Source: Prevotella sp. Rep29
GTDB lineage: Bacteria > Bacteroidota > Bacteroidia > Bacteroidales > Bacteroidaceae
DNA length: 64,000 nucleotides
Direction of reading: 5' to 3'
Assembly: GCF_019551475.1 (NCBI RefSeq)
Contig: NZ_CP047159.1
Span: 1,364,001 to 1,428,000, forward strand
Positions 18,084-27,009 of the stretch are shown piece by piece. The notes beneath the pieces were generated by a model, which was not told the origin of the DNA, ran no database searches, and worked only from the letters and a program-made list of their open reading frames with translations. Position 1 is the first letter of the stretch. Each line of letters starts with the position of its first letter. Both the position numbers and the translations under genes were made by a program.

Positions 18084-18299
18084 ATGTTTGAAACTCTTTT
18101 ATTAAGCGTGTTAATAATTGCTATTGCGCTCATTTTATTGTTGGTGAAAGTGCTTCTGAAGAAGAACGGGAGTTTCTCTTCGCAACACATTCACGACAAT
18201 CCGGCTATGCGCGAGAGAGGTATAGACTGCGTATTGGAGCAAGACCGCAAGATGCGCACGAAGAGTAAGGGAGTGGCAGAGCAAAGTGTAAAACATTAA
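18084..18299 (+). CDS. Small single-pass membrane protein, unknown function
   Basis: A 71-aa protein with one strong membrane segment at residues 4-25 (TLLLSVLIIAIALILLLVKVLL) and a basic soluble tail. I do not recognise the family; small proteins of this layout before an OmpH-like gene look like conserved Bacteroidales hypotheticals. It is real on context: a full promoter lies upstream and the OmpH-like lipoprotein follows after 12 bases. Confidence 0.75.
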   Translation: MFETLLLSVLIIAIALILLLVKVLLKKNGSFSSQHIHDNPAMRERGIDCVLEQDRKMRTKSKGVAEQSVKH

Positions 18300-18311
18300 A
18301 ATCAGAATAAA

Positions 18312-18944
18312 ATGAATAAGAAAAATCTTTTTAGGACAATGATCCTTACGGCAGTGGCAGCAATTGCCGTGTCATCATGCGACAATGCAAACTCAAAGGC
18401 AGACAACAAATCGCAGGCGAACGGAAAACCGACAGAGTTGAAATTGGCTTATGTGGAAATCGACTCAATCATGACACAATATAATTTCTGCAAGGAATAT
18501 TCGAAGGTTCTGGAGAAGAAAGGACAGAATATCCAGAGCACACTGGCACAGAAACAGCAGGCTTTGCAGAATGCCGGTGTCAACTTCCAGCAGAAACTGC
18601 AGCAGAATGCTTACACCCGTGAGCAGGCAGAAGGAATCCAAGCCAGCCTGCAGAAACAGGCAGCCGACCTTGATGCACTCTCACAGCGACTGGGAAATGA
18701 GTTCCAGGCAGAAACGGAAAAGTTCAACGAAGCGCTCCGCGATTCTATCCGCCATTTCCTAGACCAATATAATAAGGATAAGAAATACAGCATCATCTTC
18801 AGTAAGCAAGGAGAAAACCTGCTCTACGCAGACAAGTCGTATGACATCACGGATGATGTGATTGCAGGACTGAACAAGAGCTACAAATCAACTATAAAGA
18901 AAGAAGAGACTGCAGCGAAGACTGAAAAAGCTGCAAAGAAATAA
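18312..18944 (+). CDS. OmpH/Skp-family lipoprotein
   Basis: A 210-aa protein with a lipoprotein leader (lipobox VSSC, Cys23) and an OmpH/Skp-type domain from about residue 43: ELKLAYVEIDSIMTQYNFCKEYSKVLEKK, a long amphipathic coiled coil (about 65-130) and a second strand segment KYSIIFSKQGENLLYADKSYDIT. Skp proteins chaperone outer-membrane proteins through the periplasm; the lipid anchor here would hold it at a membrane. The C-terminus is a Lys/Ala-rich tail. Second gene of a two-gene unit ending at a strong terminator. Confidence 0.88.
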   Translation: MNKKNLFRTMILTAVAAIAVSSCDNANSKADNKSQANGKPTELKLAYVEIDSIMTQYNFCKEYSKVLEKKGQNIQSTLAQKQQALQNAGVNFQQKLQQNAYTREQAEGIQASLQKQAADLDALSQRLGNEFQAETEKFNEALRDSIRHFLDQYNKDKKYSIIFSKQGENLLYADKSYDITDDVIAGLNKSYKSTIKKEETAAKTEKAAKK

Positions 18945-18960
18945 ATCAGAAAAAGAATTG

Positions 18961-18988
18961 GGGCAGGTGATGAGCCTGCCCTTTTTTA
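18961..18988 (+). terminator. Terminator after the OmpH-like gene
   Basis: GGGCAGG / CCTGCCC stem followed by TTTTTT. The nth ATG is only three bases after it. Confidence 0.85.
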
Positions 18989-18991
18989 TTG

Positions 18992-19639
18992 ATGACAAAG
19001 AAAGAACGATACAAATACATTCTGGAATACTTCCACACACAGCTGCCGGAGGTGACGACGGAACTGGAATTCGGAAACGTGTTCCAGCTATTGGTGGCTG
19101 TCGTGCTGAGTGCGCAATGTACGGATAAGCGCATCAACCAAGTGACACCGGAACTGTTCCGCCGCTTTCCCGATGCAAAGGCAATGGCAGAAGTGGAGGA
19201 AGACGAGTTGTACGAATATATCAAAAGCGTTTCCTATCCACACTCGAAAGCACGCCACTTGATGAGAATGGCGCAAATGATTGTGAAAGATTTCAAGGGT
19301 GAGGTGCCTGACAATCTGGACGACCTGATGCTTTTGCCCGGTGTGGGGCGGAAGACCGCCAACGTCATACAGGCAGTGGCTTTCGGAAAACAGACGATGG
19401 CAGTCGATACGCATGTATATAGAGTCAGTCACAGACTCGGATTGGTTGCAAAAACAGCCAACACACCTTATAAAGTGGAACAGGAACTGGTGAAAAACAT
19501 TCCCCCGGAAATCATTCCGAAAGCCCATCATTGGCTGCTGTTACACGGCAGATATGTATGCACCAGCCAGCGACCGAAATGCAAGGAATGTGAATTTGAC
19601 AAGATTTGCCCGAAACTTTTAGAAGGTTCAAAACTGTAA
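18992..19639 (+). CDS. nth: Endonuclease III (DNA glycosylase/AP lyase)
   Basis: A 215-aa base-excision repair enzyme that removes oxidised pyrimidines. The helix-hairpin-helix LPGVGRKTA carries catalytic Lys121, and VDTHVYR carries catalytic Asp139. The iron-sulphur cluster cysteines are complete (Cys190, 197, 200, 206; C-x6-C-x2-C-x5-C). The start is ATG 18992; it is odd in lying right behind the terminator of the previous gene with no room for its own promoter, so expression must come from read-through. The DUF2461 gene begins two bases after its stop. Confidence 0.97.
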   Translation: MTKKERYKYILEYFHTQLPEVTTELEFGNVFQLLVAVVLSAQCTDKRINQVTPELFRRFPDAKAMAEVEEDELYEYIKSVSYPHSKARHLMRMAQMIVKDFKGEVPDNLDDLMLLPGVGRKTANVIQAVAFGKQTMAVDTHVYRVSHRLGLVAKTANTPYKVEQELVKNIPPEIIPKAHHWLLLHGRYVCTSQRPKCKECEFDKICPKLLEGSKL

Positions 19640-19641
19640 AT

Positions 19642-20340
19642 ATGGACTCAAAACGAATATTAGCTTTTTTAAGAGAAGTACAACAAAACAACAACCGTGC
19701 ATGGTTCGCATCACATAGGGATGAGTATCTGGCGTGCAAGGAGGATTTCGAGAAAGATGTGGCAACCATCATTGCGCGGATTTCAGAGTTCGACCCGAGC
19801 ATTTCGCATATCACTCCGAAAGATGCCACCTATCGTTTTTATCGTGACACACGCTTCTCACCTGACAAATCGCCCTATAAAAACCATTTCGGGGCTTACA
19901 TCGCCGCACACGGAAAGAAAGCGCTGCATGGCGGATATTATGTCCATCTGGAGCCCAACCACTGCTTGCTTGCCTGCGGAACATACTGGCTGCCCACGAA
20001 TATCCTGACCTCATGTCGCAATGAAATCATGGGAAACATCGAAGAATGGCGCAAAAGGGTAGAGAACAAGGACTTCATGAAAACCTTCGGAAAACCGGCA
20101 GGAGGCAGCTGGGACGACAGCCACGGATTCGGAATGGAACACCTGAAATCCTGTCCGGCAGGATTCCCACGCGACTACGAACACATACACTACTTGCGGA
20201 TGAAAGATTACTGTTGCTGGAAAGGTGTGGATGAAACGTTTTTCACGAAAGCGAAATGGATGGACGAGATGGTGAAAATCTTCAAGACGGCAAAGCCAAT
20301 GATGGATTTCATCAATGCCGTCGTGGATGACTATGAATAA
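19642..20340 (+). CDS. DUF2461 (TIGR02453) family protein
   Basis: A 232-aa protein of the DUF2461/TIGR02453 family, of unknown function. It shows the family start (ILAFLREVQQNNNRAWFASHRDEY), the central YRFYRDTRFSPDKSPYKNHFGAY and GGYYVHLEPNHCLLACGTY. It is cytosolic. ATG 19642 lies just after the nth stop (TAAATATG), so the two are translationally close and probably co-transcribed. No catalytic residues are established for the family. Confidence 0.9.
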   Translation: MDSKRILAFLREVQQNNNRAWFASHRDEYLACKEDFEKDVATIIARISEFDPSISHITPKDATYRFYRDTRFSPDKSPYKNHFGAYIAAHGKKALHGGYYVHLEPNHCLLACGTYWLPTNILTSCRNEIMGNIEEWRKRVENKDFMKTFGKPAGGSWDDSHGFGMEHLKSCPAGFPRDYEHIHYLRMKDYCCWKGVDETFFTKAKWMDEMVKIFKTAKPMMDFINAVVDDYE

Positions 20341-20411
20341 CAACCAACGACATCCGTTGAGATTTTCGCCACGAATTAAATCCGTTTTTTGAAAAAATCT
20401 TTCAGAAAAAC

Positions 20412-20442
20412 TTGTGCATGAAAGAGAAAGTATTTACATTTG
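20412..20442 (+). promoter_or_regulatory. Promoter of the amidase gene
   Basis: TTG at 20412, about 20 bases, TACATTTG at 20435-20442, 18 bases before ATG 20461. Confidence 0.65.
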
Positions 20443-20460
20443 CAAACATAACAGGATAAG

Positions 20461-21207
20461 ATGATTGTCAGTATATTACAAACCGACATCGTATGGGCAC
20501 AGCCAGAATGCAATGCTCAGCATGCTGAACGCTTAATCAACGAGTGCAAGGGTAGTGACCTCTATGTGCTTCCGGAAATGTGGAGCACTGGATTTGCAAC
20601 CAATCCCGACGGAATCGCAGAAACAGATTCCCAGTCGTTGAAGTGGATGCAGAAAATGGCTGAGAAGAAACAGGCAGCCATCTGCGGAAGCCTTGCCATC
20701 AAAGACGCTGACGGTTCGTATAGAAACCGGCATTATTTTGTGAAGCCCGACGGTTCGTATCAGTTCTACGACAAACGCCATTTGTTCTCATACGGAGGAG
20801 AAGACAAGAATTACACACGTGGAGAGGAAAGGACTGTTGTGGAATATGGTGGCTGGCGGTTTTTGCTTCTGACCTGTTACGACCTGCGGTTCCCTGTATG
20901 GAGCCGATACCGTGGTGATTACGATGCTATCATCTACGTATCCAACTGGCCGGAAACACGCCAACGAGTGTGGGAAATCCTGCTGCGTGCACGAGCCATT
21001 GAGAACCAATGCTATGTCATTGCAGCCAATCGTGTGGGAAATGACGATCAGTGTTCATACGTCGGAGGAAGCTGCATCATCGATGCGAAAGGAACAACAA
21101 TCGTTGAGAGCGTCTCACCAACGGAGCAGGAGTTGACGGCAGAGTTGTCAAAAGAAAAGCTGGAACTGTTCAGGAATAAGTTTCAAGTATTAAAAGACCG
21201 AGATTAA
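20461..21207 (+). CDS. Nitrilase-superfamily omega-amidase
   Basis: A 248-aa carbon-nitrogen hydrolase. The catalytic Glu-Lys-Cys triad is visible: Glu39 (LPEMW), Lys105 (DKRHLF) and Cys139 (TCYDLRFP). Sequence around the triad (WSTGF, SYGGE, CYDLRFPVW) fits the YafV/Nit2 branch, which hydrolyses alpha-ketoglutaramate or alpha-ketosuccinamate, products of glutamine or methionine-salvage transamination. The exact substrate is inferred. It is followed after 19 bases by an acidic protein in the same direction. Confidence 0.9.
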   Translation: MIVSILQTDIVWAQPECNAQHAERLINECKGSDLYVLPEMWSTGFATNPDGIAETDSQSLKWMQKMAEKKQAAICGSLAIKDADGSYRNRHYFVKPDGSYQFYDKRHLFSYGGEDKNYTRGEERTVVEYGGWRFLLLTCYDLRFPVWSRYRGDYDAIIYVSNWPETRQRVWEILLRARAIENQCYVIAANRVGNDDQCSYVGGSCIIDAKGTTIVESVSPTEQELTAELSKEKLELFRNKFQVLKDRD

Positions 21208-21226
21208 TCAATTAAAACGACATAAC

Positions 21227-22021
21227 ATGAAAAAGGACAAAAAAGTATTAACCCTCAAAACTATTACAAAAAGTAACGTATGGGAGTTGCAGGAAAATGA
21301 TATCTTCCGTATGTGGGAGGCAGCAGAACGTGATGCTGACCTCAGAGATAATTTGCCACACTATCGGGACATTATCAAAAGTGCCTTTGAAATGGAAGAC
21401 TTGGTTGTGGACAAGCCTGAAGTCGTAAAAAAATATAAGCAGAGAGACTTCAAGGTGTCGCAGGTGAAACTGGCTGACGGCTCGAAGAAGAAAATCGCCA
21501 TCAAGAAGCGCGCCATCCTGCGGGTCACCGACTTGACGTATGAGAACATACGCCATATCTCCGCAGGAAAACTGCTGGAAGTGATTGACCGAAATTTCGG
21601 CGGCGGATGGGAAAGCCTCTCACAAAGCATCAGAGATATTATCGAAGCAGGTTTCGACATCAGCACAACCACACTACCGAAAGACAGACTCCGCAAGAAA
21701 GGCGGCATGTATGAAAAGAAAGTTGCCGACGGATTCGAAGTGCTTGAAATAGAAAAGGGAGCATGGATTGAAGCAATCTTTGCAAAGGAGAAACCCAAAG
21801 TTGAAAGAGTGAAGAGCAAGTATGATGCTGATGAAGAGAATCTCTCTGATGATGAAGATGAAAACCTTCCAGACCACAATTACACCAATGATGACGACGA
21901 TGACGACGACCTTTATGATGAGGACAAGCTGACGGAAGAAAGCTACCACACCACTTTCGACGAAGAGGCGCCCGACGATCTCAGCATTGCCGAAGATGTG
22001 GCGGATGAGTATGACGGATAA
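21227..22021 (+). CDS. Conserved-looking protein with acidic C-terminal tail, unknown function
   Basis: A 264-aa soluble protein I cannot assign. The first 190 residues are mixed charge and helical-looking, with a basic patch KLADGSKKKIAIKKRAILRVTDL and the segment NFGGGWESLSQSIRDIIEAGFDIS. From about residue 200 the sequence becomes a long acidic tail with DDEDE and a run of eight Asp (NDDDDDDDDLYDED). Such tails occur in proteins that handle nucleic acids or basic partners, but no known domain is visible. It ends at a strong terminator shared with the ribosomal protein operon from the other side. Confidence 0.75.
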   Translation: MKKDKKVLTLKTITKSNVWELQENDIFRMWEAAERDADLRDNLPHYRDIIKSAFEMEDLVVDKPEVVKKYKQRDFKVSQVKLADGSKKKIAIKKRAILRVTDLTYENIRHISAGKLLEVIDRNFGGGWESLSQSIRDIIEAGFDISTTTLPKDRLRKKGGMYEKKVADGFEVLEIEKGAWIEAIFAKEKPKVERVKSKYDADEENLSDDEDENLPDHNYTNDDDDDDDLYDEDKLTEESYHTTFDEEAPDDLSIAEDVADEYDG

Positions 22022-22045
22022 ATCATTCCGGAGACAATGATACAC

Positions 22046-22081
22046 AAAAAAGGGGTTGCATCGTAATGCAACCCCTTTTTT
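22046..22081. terminator. Bidirectional terminator between convergent genes
   Basis: AAAAAAGGGGTTGCAT / ATGCAACCCCTTTTTT. It serves the acidic protein on the plus strand and rpmB-rpmG-DUF4295 on the minus strand. Confidence 0.9.
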
Positions 22082-22098
22082 ATATGCTTAATTGACTT

Positions 22099-22257
22099 TT
22101 AATTCTTGAAGAATTTCTGTACGTCTTCGTTGGGAACCATTTGCTCATCGAAAATGTAAGCACCAGTCTTGGGGCTTTTCACCATTTTGATTACTTTTGT
22201 GTAAGCGCGACCATCCTTTGAGCCTTCGTGGAGGGTAGCGACGGTTTTCTTTGCCAT
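22099..22257 (-). CDS. DUF4295 family small protein
   Basis: A 52-aa protein (MAKKTVATLHEGSKDGRAYT...EDVQKFFKN) of DUF4295, a Bacteroidetes family found beside ribosomal proteins L28 and L33. It is basic and Lys-rich, with a role thought to be linked to the ribosome only by position. Third gene of rpmB-rpmG-DUF4295, 13 bases after rpmG. In many relatives ftsY follows at this point; here a terminator does. Confidence 0.92.
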   Translation of the reverse strand: MAKKTVATLHEGSKDGRAYTKVIKMVKSPKTGAYIFDEQMVPNEDVQKFFKN

Positions 22258-22270
22258 ATCCTAAATGCGT

Positions 22271-22462
22271 TTATTTAATTTCCTTGTGAAGAGTCATCTT
22301 CTTCAGGATGGGGTTATACTTTTTCAGTTCCATACGGTCGGGCGTGTTTTTACGGTTTTTCGTCGTGATATAACGACTTGTACCTGGCAGACCGCTGTTT
22401 TTCATCTCTGTGCACTCAAGAATGACCTGCACTCTGTTGCCTTTCGCTTTTTTGTTTGCCAT
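22271..22462 (-). CDS. rpmG: Ribosomal protein L33
   Basis: A 63-aa 50S subunit protein. It has the family core VQVILECTE...[22 protein letters not shown]. Only one cysteine (in ECTE) remains, so this is a zinc-independent (C-minus) form. It sits four bases downstream of rpmB. Confidence 0.96.
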   Translation of the reverse strand: MANKKAKGNRVQVILECTEMKNSGLPGTSRYITTKNRKNTPDRMELKKYNPILKKMTLHKEIK

Positions 22463-22466
22463 AGCG

Positions 22467-22730
22467 TTATTCTCCTATCACTTTAATATCTTTCCAATCT
22501 ACATAGCCTTTTTCCACTGCTTTTTTAAGAGCGGCATCAAGACCAACCTTGTTAATGAGACGCAAGCCGGCAGCACTCACTTTGAGAGAAATCCAGCACT
22601 GTTCTTCAACATAATAGAATTTTTTCGTGAACAAGTTCACGTCGAACGTACGCTTTGTGCGATGTTTCGAGTGGGAAACATTGTTGCCGACGAGGGCTTT
22701 TTTCCCTGTAATTTGACAAATCTTCGACAT
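22467..22730 (-). CDS. rpmB: Ribosomal protein L28
   Basis: An 87-aa 50S subunit protein with the typical start [29 protein letters not shown] and the end [21 protein letters not shown]. It is the first gene of the small ribosomal operon and has its own promoter. Confidence 0.97.
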   Translation of the reverse strand: MSKICQITGKKALVGNNVSHSKHRTKRTFDVNLFTKKFYYVEEQCWISLKVSAAGLRLINKVGLDAALKKAVEKGYVDWKDIKVIGE

Positions 22731-22774
22731 TGCTATCTATTTTTTCTTTTTTGACATCTATTCTAAACAGGGTG

Positions 22775-22806
22775 CAAAATTACATTTTTTTTCCAAATAA
22801 ACAAAA
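22775..22806 (-). promoter_or_regulatory. Promoter of rpmB-rpmG
   Basis: Minus strand: TTTTG, 19 bases, TAATTTTG, 44 bases before the rpmB start. Confidence 0.8.
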
Positions 22807-22904
22807 TAAAATTCTCAAAAATGTCACTATTTTATGTTTTTTTTATTTGAAAGTTGTCATTTATGGGGCATTTTTCCCTGTTTGCCTATTATTTTTCACT
22901 CCAT

Positions 22905-23426
22905 TTACCCTTCTGACGGCATTGATTTTTTATGCACTTGACGTTCCGTCAGATATTGCAGGAATAACTGCATGGCACGGCGAGAGGCTATGGCGATGTT
23001 GATATCGCGACCGAAATCATTCGTCAGTTTGCAAGTAATGATTTCGTCGGACGAGCCACATGCCAACCAAATGGTGCCGACAGGATTGTCTTTCGTTCCA
23101 CCTCCGGGACCTGCGACACCGGTCGATGCGATGGCATAGTCAACGTTGAGAGTATTAATTGCGCCTTTGACCATTGCAATGGCAACCTCCTCGCAGACTG
23201 CTGTTTTCTCTTCGAGCAGTTGGTGGTCAACATTCAGAAGTTTTTCCTTGATTTCGTCCGTATATGAGATGACGCTCCCTTTGAAGTAGGTGGAAGCCCC
23301 CGGGACGGCAATGAGCGATTCTGCAATCTTGCCACCCGTACAACTCTCAGCCGTTCCTACTGTTTTCCCTGATTCATAGAGAATCTGATGAACCTCGCGA
23401 CTTAAAATCTTATTTTCAAAATCCAT
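22905..23426 (-). CDS. CinA-family nicotinamide-nucleotide amidohydrolase
   Basis: A 173-aa stand-alone CinA C-terminal domain (PncC type), which deamidates nicotinamide mononucleotide in the NAD salvage cycle. Motifs: VGTAESCTGGKIAESL (about 22-37), FKGSVISYTDEIKEKLL, and STGVAGPGGGTKDNPVGTIWLA. The N-terminal MoaB-like domain of long CinA proteins is absent, which is normal for this subgroup. It is the last gene of the DMP19-smpB-HAD-map-tsaD-cinA run. Confidence 0.92.
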   Translation of the reverse strand: MDFENKILSREVHQILYESGKTVGTAESCTGGKIAESLIAVPGASTYFKGSVISYTDEIKEKLLNVDHQLLEEKTAVCEEVAIAMVKGAINTLNVDYAIASTGVAGPGGGTKDNPVGTIWLACGSSDEIITCKLTNDFGRDINIAIASRRAMQLFLQYLTERQVHKKSMPSEG

Positions 23427-23434
23427 GGTTTCAT

Positions 23435-24463
23435 TTATTTAAAGGTTATTTTGCTAAATGGTGGTTTGTCTATCTTACAGAAATCACCATCCTTATATTT
23501 ATAGTATCCTGTGACGGCAATCATTGCCGCATTGTCTGTCGTATAACTGAACTTCGGGATATAGATAGTCCATCCATATTTCTCGGCATGTTCCTTGAAA
23601 GCGTTTCGCAAACCGTTGTTTGCCGACACGCCTCCAGCGAGGGCTATATGCTTGATTCCTGTTTCTTTGGCAGCCAGGCGCAGTTTTTTCATGAGTATTT
23701 TGACGATGGTTGCTTCGATGCTTGCTGCCAGGTCTTCCTTGTGATGTTCCACAAAATCGGGGTCGTCCTTCACCCAATCCCGCAAATGATACAGGAACGA
23801 TGTCTTCAATCCGCTGAAACTATAGTCAAATCCCGGAATATTCGGTTCTGAGAACTGAAAGGCGTTCGGGTTTCCCTGCCGTGCAAGCTTGTCGATAATC
23901 GGACCTCCCGGATAGCCGAGCCCCATCACTTTTGAACATTTGTCGATGGCTTCGCCCGCAGCATCATCAATGGTCTGTCCGATAACTTCCATATCGTTGT
24001 AGGCATTCACCTTGACTATCTGCGAGTTGCCGCCACTGACCAGCAGGCACAGGAAGGGGTAGGGCGGAGATGATGTGTCGTTCTCCTGTTCTTTGATGAA
24101 GTGTGCCATGACGTGTCCTTGAAGATGATTCACGTCAATCATCGGAATGTTCAATGAACGTGCAAAGCCTTTTGCAAAACTCACGCCCACGAGCAGTGAC
24201 CCCATCAAGCCGGGACCAAGGGTGAAAGCAACGGCTGAGAGCTGTTCTTTGCTGATGCCTGCCTGTTTGAGGGCTTGATCGACAACAGGGACGACATTCT
24301 CCTGATGAGCCCGCGAAGCCAGTTCGGGGACGACTCCTCCGTATGCCTCGTGAACTTTTTGTGAGGCGGTGACGTTGCTCAACAGCACATCGTTCCTGAC
24401 GATTGCGGCTGAAGTGTCGTCACAACTGCTTTCCAGTCCTAATATATAGATATTGTCATTCAT
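23435..24463 (-). CDS. tsaD: tRNA threonylcarbamoyladenosine transferase subunit TsaD
   Basis: A 342-aa protein that transfers threonylcarbamoyl to A37 of ANN-decoding tRNAs together with TsaB and TsaE. It shows LGLESSCDDTSAAIV (8-22), the metal-binding HEAYGGVVPELASRAHQENV, LPLVSGGN-type LLVSGGNSQIV, and the ASKH-fold end KFSYTTDNAAMIAVTGYY. Length is standard. It is four bases downstream of map. Confidence 0.97.
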   Translation of the reverse strand: MNDNIYILGLESSCDDTSAAIVRNDVLLSNVTASQKVHEAYGGVVPELASRAHQENVVPVVDQALKQAGISKEQLSAVAFTLGPGLMGSLLVGVSFAKGFARSLNIPMIDVNHLQGHVMAHFIKEQENDTSSPPYPFLCLLVSGGNSQIVKVNAYNDMEVIGQTIDDAAGEAIDKCSKVMGLGYPGGPIIDKLARQGNPNAFQFSEPNIPGFDYSFSGLKTSFLYHLRDWVKDDPDFVEHHKEDLAASIEATIVKILMKKLRLAAKETGIKHIALAGGVSANNGLRNAFKEHAEKYGWTIYIPKFSYTTDNAAMIAVTGYYKYKDGDFCKIDKPPFSKITFK

Positions 24464-24467
24464 TTTT

Positions 24468-25328
24468 TCAATAAGTTAAAATCTCGACCCCATGTTCTGT
24501 CATGAGGAAGGTGTGCTCCCATTGTGCGCTCGGCAGTTCATCGCCGGAGATGACTTCCCATCCGGTCTCGTCGTCAGCATCGATAAACACCTTCCACGTT
24601 CCCATGTTGATCATCGGTTCGATGGTAAAGACCATTCCCGGAACGAGCAACATGCCCTCGCCACAATAACCGAAGTGGGGCACATCGGGCTCTTCATGGA
24701 ATTGCAGTCCCACACCATGTCCGCACAAATCTCGCACGACACCATAATGATATTTTTTAGCATGGCGCTGTATTGCGTGACCGATATCGCCGACAAAACC
24801 GTAAGGACGGGCAGCCTCGGCGCCAATCTCAAGACATTCCTTTGCCACCCGCACCAACTGTTCTTTTTCCGGTGTTGTCTTTCCAATGATAAACATGCGT
24901 GATGCGTCCGCATAATATCCGTCGAGAATGGTAGTAAAATCGACGTTGACGATATCGCCTTCCTGCAAGATGTCTTCAGCTTTCGGAATGCCGTGGCAGA
25001 CCACCTCGTTGATGCTCGTGCACACACTTTTCGGAAAGCCTTCATAGTTCAAGCATGCAGGTGTTGCCCCGTGACTGGTACAGTAGTCATAACAGATTTC
25101 ATCTATCTCGAGCGTGCTCATTCCCGCCCGTATATGCTTTGCCACTTCGTCAAGCACGCCTGTGTTGACCACGCCGCTGCGACGGATTCCTTCGATTTGC
25201 TCGGGAGTCTTGATCAGTTCGCGCGTCGGCACGGTTTTTCCTTTTTTCTCCCAAGCCATTATCTGCTTATCCATTTCCGTGAGTTGGTCGGAAAGCGGTA
25301 TCCATCTTTTCTTTTTCCTGAAAGCCAT
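24468..25328 (-). CDS. map: Methionine aminopeptidase, type I
   Basis: A 286-aa metallopeptidase removing the initiator methionine. The five metal ligands are in place: Asp in VNVDFTTILDG and DGYYADASRMF, His in GHGVGLQFHEEP, Glu in FTIEPMI, and Glu in QWEHTFLMTEHG. A 40-residue N-terminal extension (FRKKKRWIPLSDQLTEMDKQI) precedes the core, as in other Bacteroidetes enzymes. It is followed closely by tsaD. Confidence 0.96.
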   Translation of the reverse strand: MAFRKKKRWIPLSDQLTEMDKQIMAWEKKGKTVPTRELIKTPEQIEGIRRSGVVNTGVLDEVAKHIRAGMSTLEIDEICYDYCTSHGATPACLNYEGFPKSVCTSINEVVCHGIPKAEDILQEGDIVNVDFTTILDGYYADASRMFIIGKTTPEKEQLVRVAKECLEIGAEAARPYGFVGDIGHAIQRHAKKYHYGVVRDLCGHGVGLQFHEEPDVPHFGYCGEGMLLVPGMVFTIEPMINMGTWKVFIDADDETGWEVISGDELPSAQWEHTFLMTEHGVEILTY

Positions 25329-25370
25329 TATCTGTTGTTACTATATTTATTATAATGTGTTTGCTGTGCG

Positions 25371-25994
25371 TCAGAGATATTCATATATTTCCTTGGTCCA
25401 GTCTTCGCCGTTTTTCGGACAGAAGGTTTGGATGGAAAGTTGTCTGGCTGCTTCCACGTTGCGCCATCCGTCGTCCACGAAAAGTGTCTCTTCGGGTAGG
25501 ATTCGTTCCGTGTCCAACACTTTTTTGAAGAAAGCGAGGTCGGGCTTCATGATGCCGTGCTGATAGCTCACATAGAGCGCATCGAAATAGTCGCCGATGC
25601 CGTGTCCGTTTCCATCAAACTGGTCGCTCTGCGCCCATCCCATGACGAAGGGATTGTTGTTCGACATAAGCAACAGCCGATAGCCTTGTTCTCTCAGCGC
25701 AATCAATGTGTCGAGATTGCGTTGGGGCAGTTCGCCGCAGTAGCCCTGCCAGGCAAAGGCACACTCATCCATCGTCAGCGTCTTGCCTATCGTCGCACTC
25801 AGTTCTCTCCTGAAGTCTTCCGCATTGATTTTTCCGCTTTCCAACTCTCCGAAAAGTCCGAATTGCGTGTAAGCGTCCAGTTTTTTGTCGGCATCTTTCA
25901 GACCGATTTGCTGAAAGCGCCTGACTGCCTGTGGCTGATCAATGGTGATTACCACGCCGCCAAAATCGAAAATGATGTTCTTTATTCTGCCCAT
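25371..25994 (-). CDS. HAD-superfamily hydrolase (subfamily IA phosphatase)
   Basis: A 207-aa HAD phosphatase with motif I FDFGGVVITID (about 8-18; the second Asp of DxD is replaced by Gly, as in several YihX-like members), motif II LLMSNN (about 107-112), motif III lysine in HGIMKPDLAFF and motif IV FVDDGWRNVEAA. The cap domain is alpha-helical. The substrate is unknown; YihX-type enzymes act on sugar phosphates. It sits 13 bases downstream of smpB. Confidence 0.85.
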   Translation of the reverse strand: MGRIKNIIFDFGGVVITIDQPQAVRRFQQIGLKDADKKLDAYTQFGLFGELESGKINAEDFRRELSATIGKTLTMDECAFAWQGYCGELPQRNLDTLIALREQGYRLLLMSNNNPFVMGWAQSDQFDGNGHGIGDYFDALYVSYQHGIMKPDLAFFKKVLDTERILPEETLFVDDGWRNVEAARQLSIQTFCPKNGEDWTKEIYEYL

Positions 25995-26007
25995 ACGTCG
26001 TTAGTGG

Positions 26008-26487
26008 TCAAAAATGTTTGACGGCACGTTCCATCTCCCGCCGGTCTTCTTTTTCTTTCAGCGTCTGCCGCTTGTCGAACTCTTTCTTTCCTCGTGCCAG
26101 TGCGATATCCACTTTCGCGCGTCCTCGTGCATCGATGAAAATCAGTGTCGGAACGATGGTAAATCCCACTTGCTTGCCTGCATCCTCCAGCTTCCGGATT
26201 TCCCGTTTAGTGAGCAGCAGCTTGCGATCGCGTTTAGCGTTGTGGTTGTTATAGGAACCATAGAAATAGGGTGAGATGTTCATCCCCTTCACCCACATTT
26301 CGCCATTGAGCACAATGCAGTAGGCATCCACGAGCGATGCCTTTCCCATTCGGATGGATTTGATTTCCGTGCCGGTCAGCACGATGCCTGCGGTGAATGT
26401 GTCAACAAAATGGTATTCGAACGCAGCCTTTTTGTTCCTTATCTGTATGGGGCTCTTCTTCCTTAGTTCCTGTTCCGCCTTGTTCAT
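26008..26487 (-). CDS. smpB: SsrA-binding protein SmpB
   Basis: A 159-aa partner of tmRNA in ribosome rescue. It has the full core: [55 protein letters not shown], and the basic tail [27 protein letters not shown]. No ssrA gene is visible in the window. It follows the DMP19 gene after eight bases. Confidence 0.97.
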   Translation of the reverse strand: MNKAEQELRKKSPIQIRNKKAAFEYHFVDTFTAGIVLTGTEIKSIRMGKASLVDAYCIVLNGEMWVKGMNISPYFYGSYNNHNAKRDRKLLLTKREIRKLEDAGKQVGFTIVPTLIFIDARGRAKVDIALARGKKEFDKRQTLKEKEDRREMERAVKHF

Positions 26488-26495
26488 GATTCTTT

Positions 26496-27002
26496 CTACT
26501 TTTTGACAACGACAAACTGCTCGATGTGCTCGTCGATGTATTGTGCCACTTGCGCCATCCAGTCTTCTTCACACTCCACGAATTCGTCGTCGAACTCGTC
26601 GAAGGCGGGGAAACGCTCGAACATTGCCATGAACTCCTCGTCTGTGCAGTCACGCTCGATTTCCTCATGGTGCTGCTCATATTTCTTCCGCACCTTGTTC
26701 ATCAGCCTCGCCAGTTCGTCCACGCCCCACATACGCATCACCTTTGCAAAGGGATTGTGGAAAAAGAATGGTCCGTAGCCATTGTGTATGAGTTGCACGA
26801 ATCCTCCGTCCATCACTTCCTCATGAAGGATGTGGTAGGCGAGGAGCGTTGCCTGGTCAGCGTTCAGTTCGGCAAGGTGTTCCCCCGTCAATTCTCCGTC
26901 AATCGCCTGCATGACAGCATCGACGAAAAGTTGCACGAAAGCGTCCATGCCCGACTCGGCAGCCTCAATGATTTTCGTTTCCTCAAGTTCTATTTTTTTC
27001 AT
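26496..27002 (-). CDS. DMP19 family (DUF4375) protein
   Basis: A 168-aa acidic helical protein of the DMP19/DUF4375 family, named after a viral histone-mimic-like protein; its bacterial role is unknown. Signature region: [41 protein letters not shown] (given here as its span, residues about 76-116). The start is ATG 27002 with a promoter just upstream; 65 further upstream in-frame codons run into the repeat element and are not coding. First gene of the six-gene minus-strand run ending with cinA. Confidence 0.82.
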   Translation of the reverse strand: MKKIELEETKIIEAAESGMDAFVQLFVDAVMQAIDGELTGEHLAELNADQATLLAYHILHEEVMDGGFVQLIHNGYGPFFFHNPFAKVMRMWGVDELARLMNKVRKKYEQHHEEIERDCTDEEFMAMFERFPAFDEFDDEFVECEEDWMAQVAQYIDEHIEQFVVVKK

Positions 27003-27009
27003 CGTGGTG

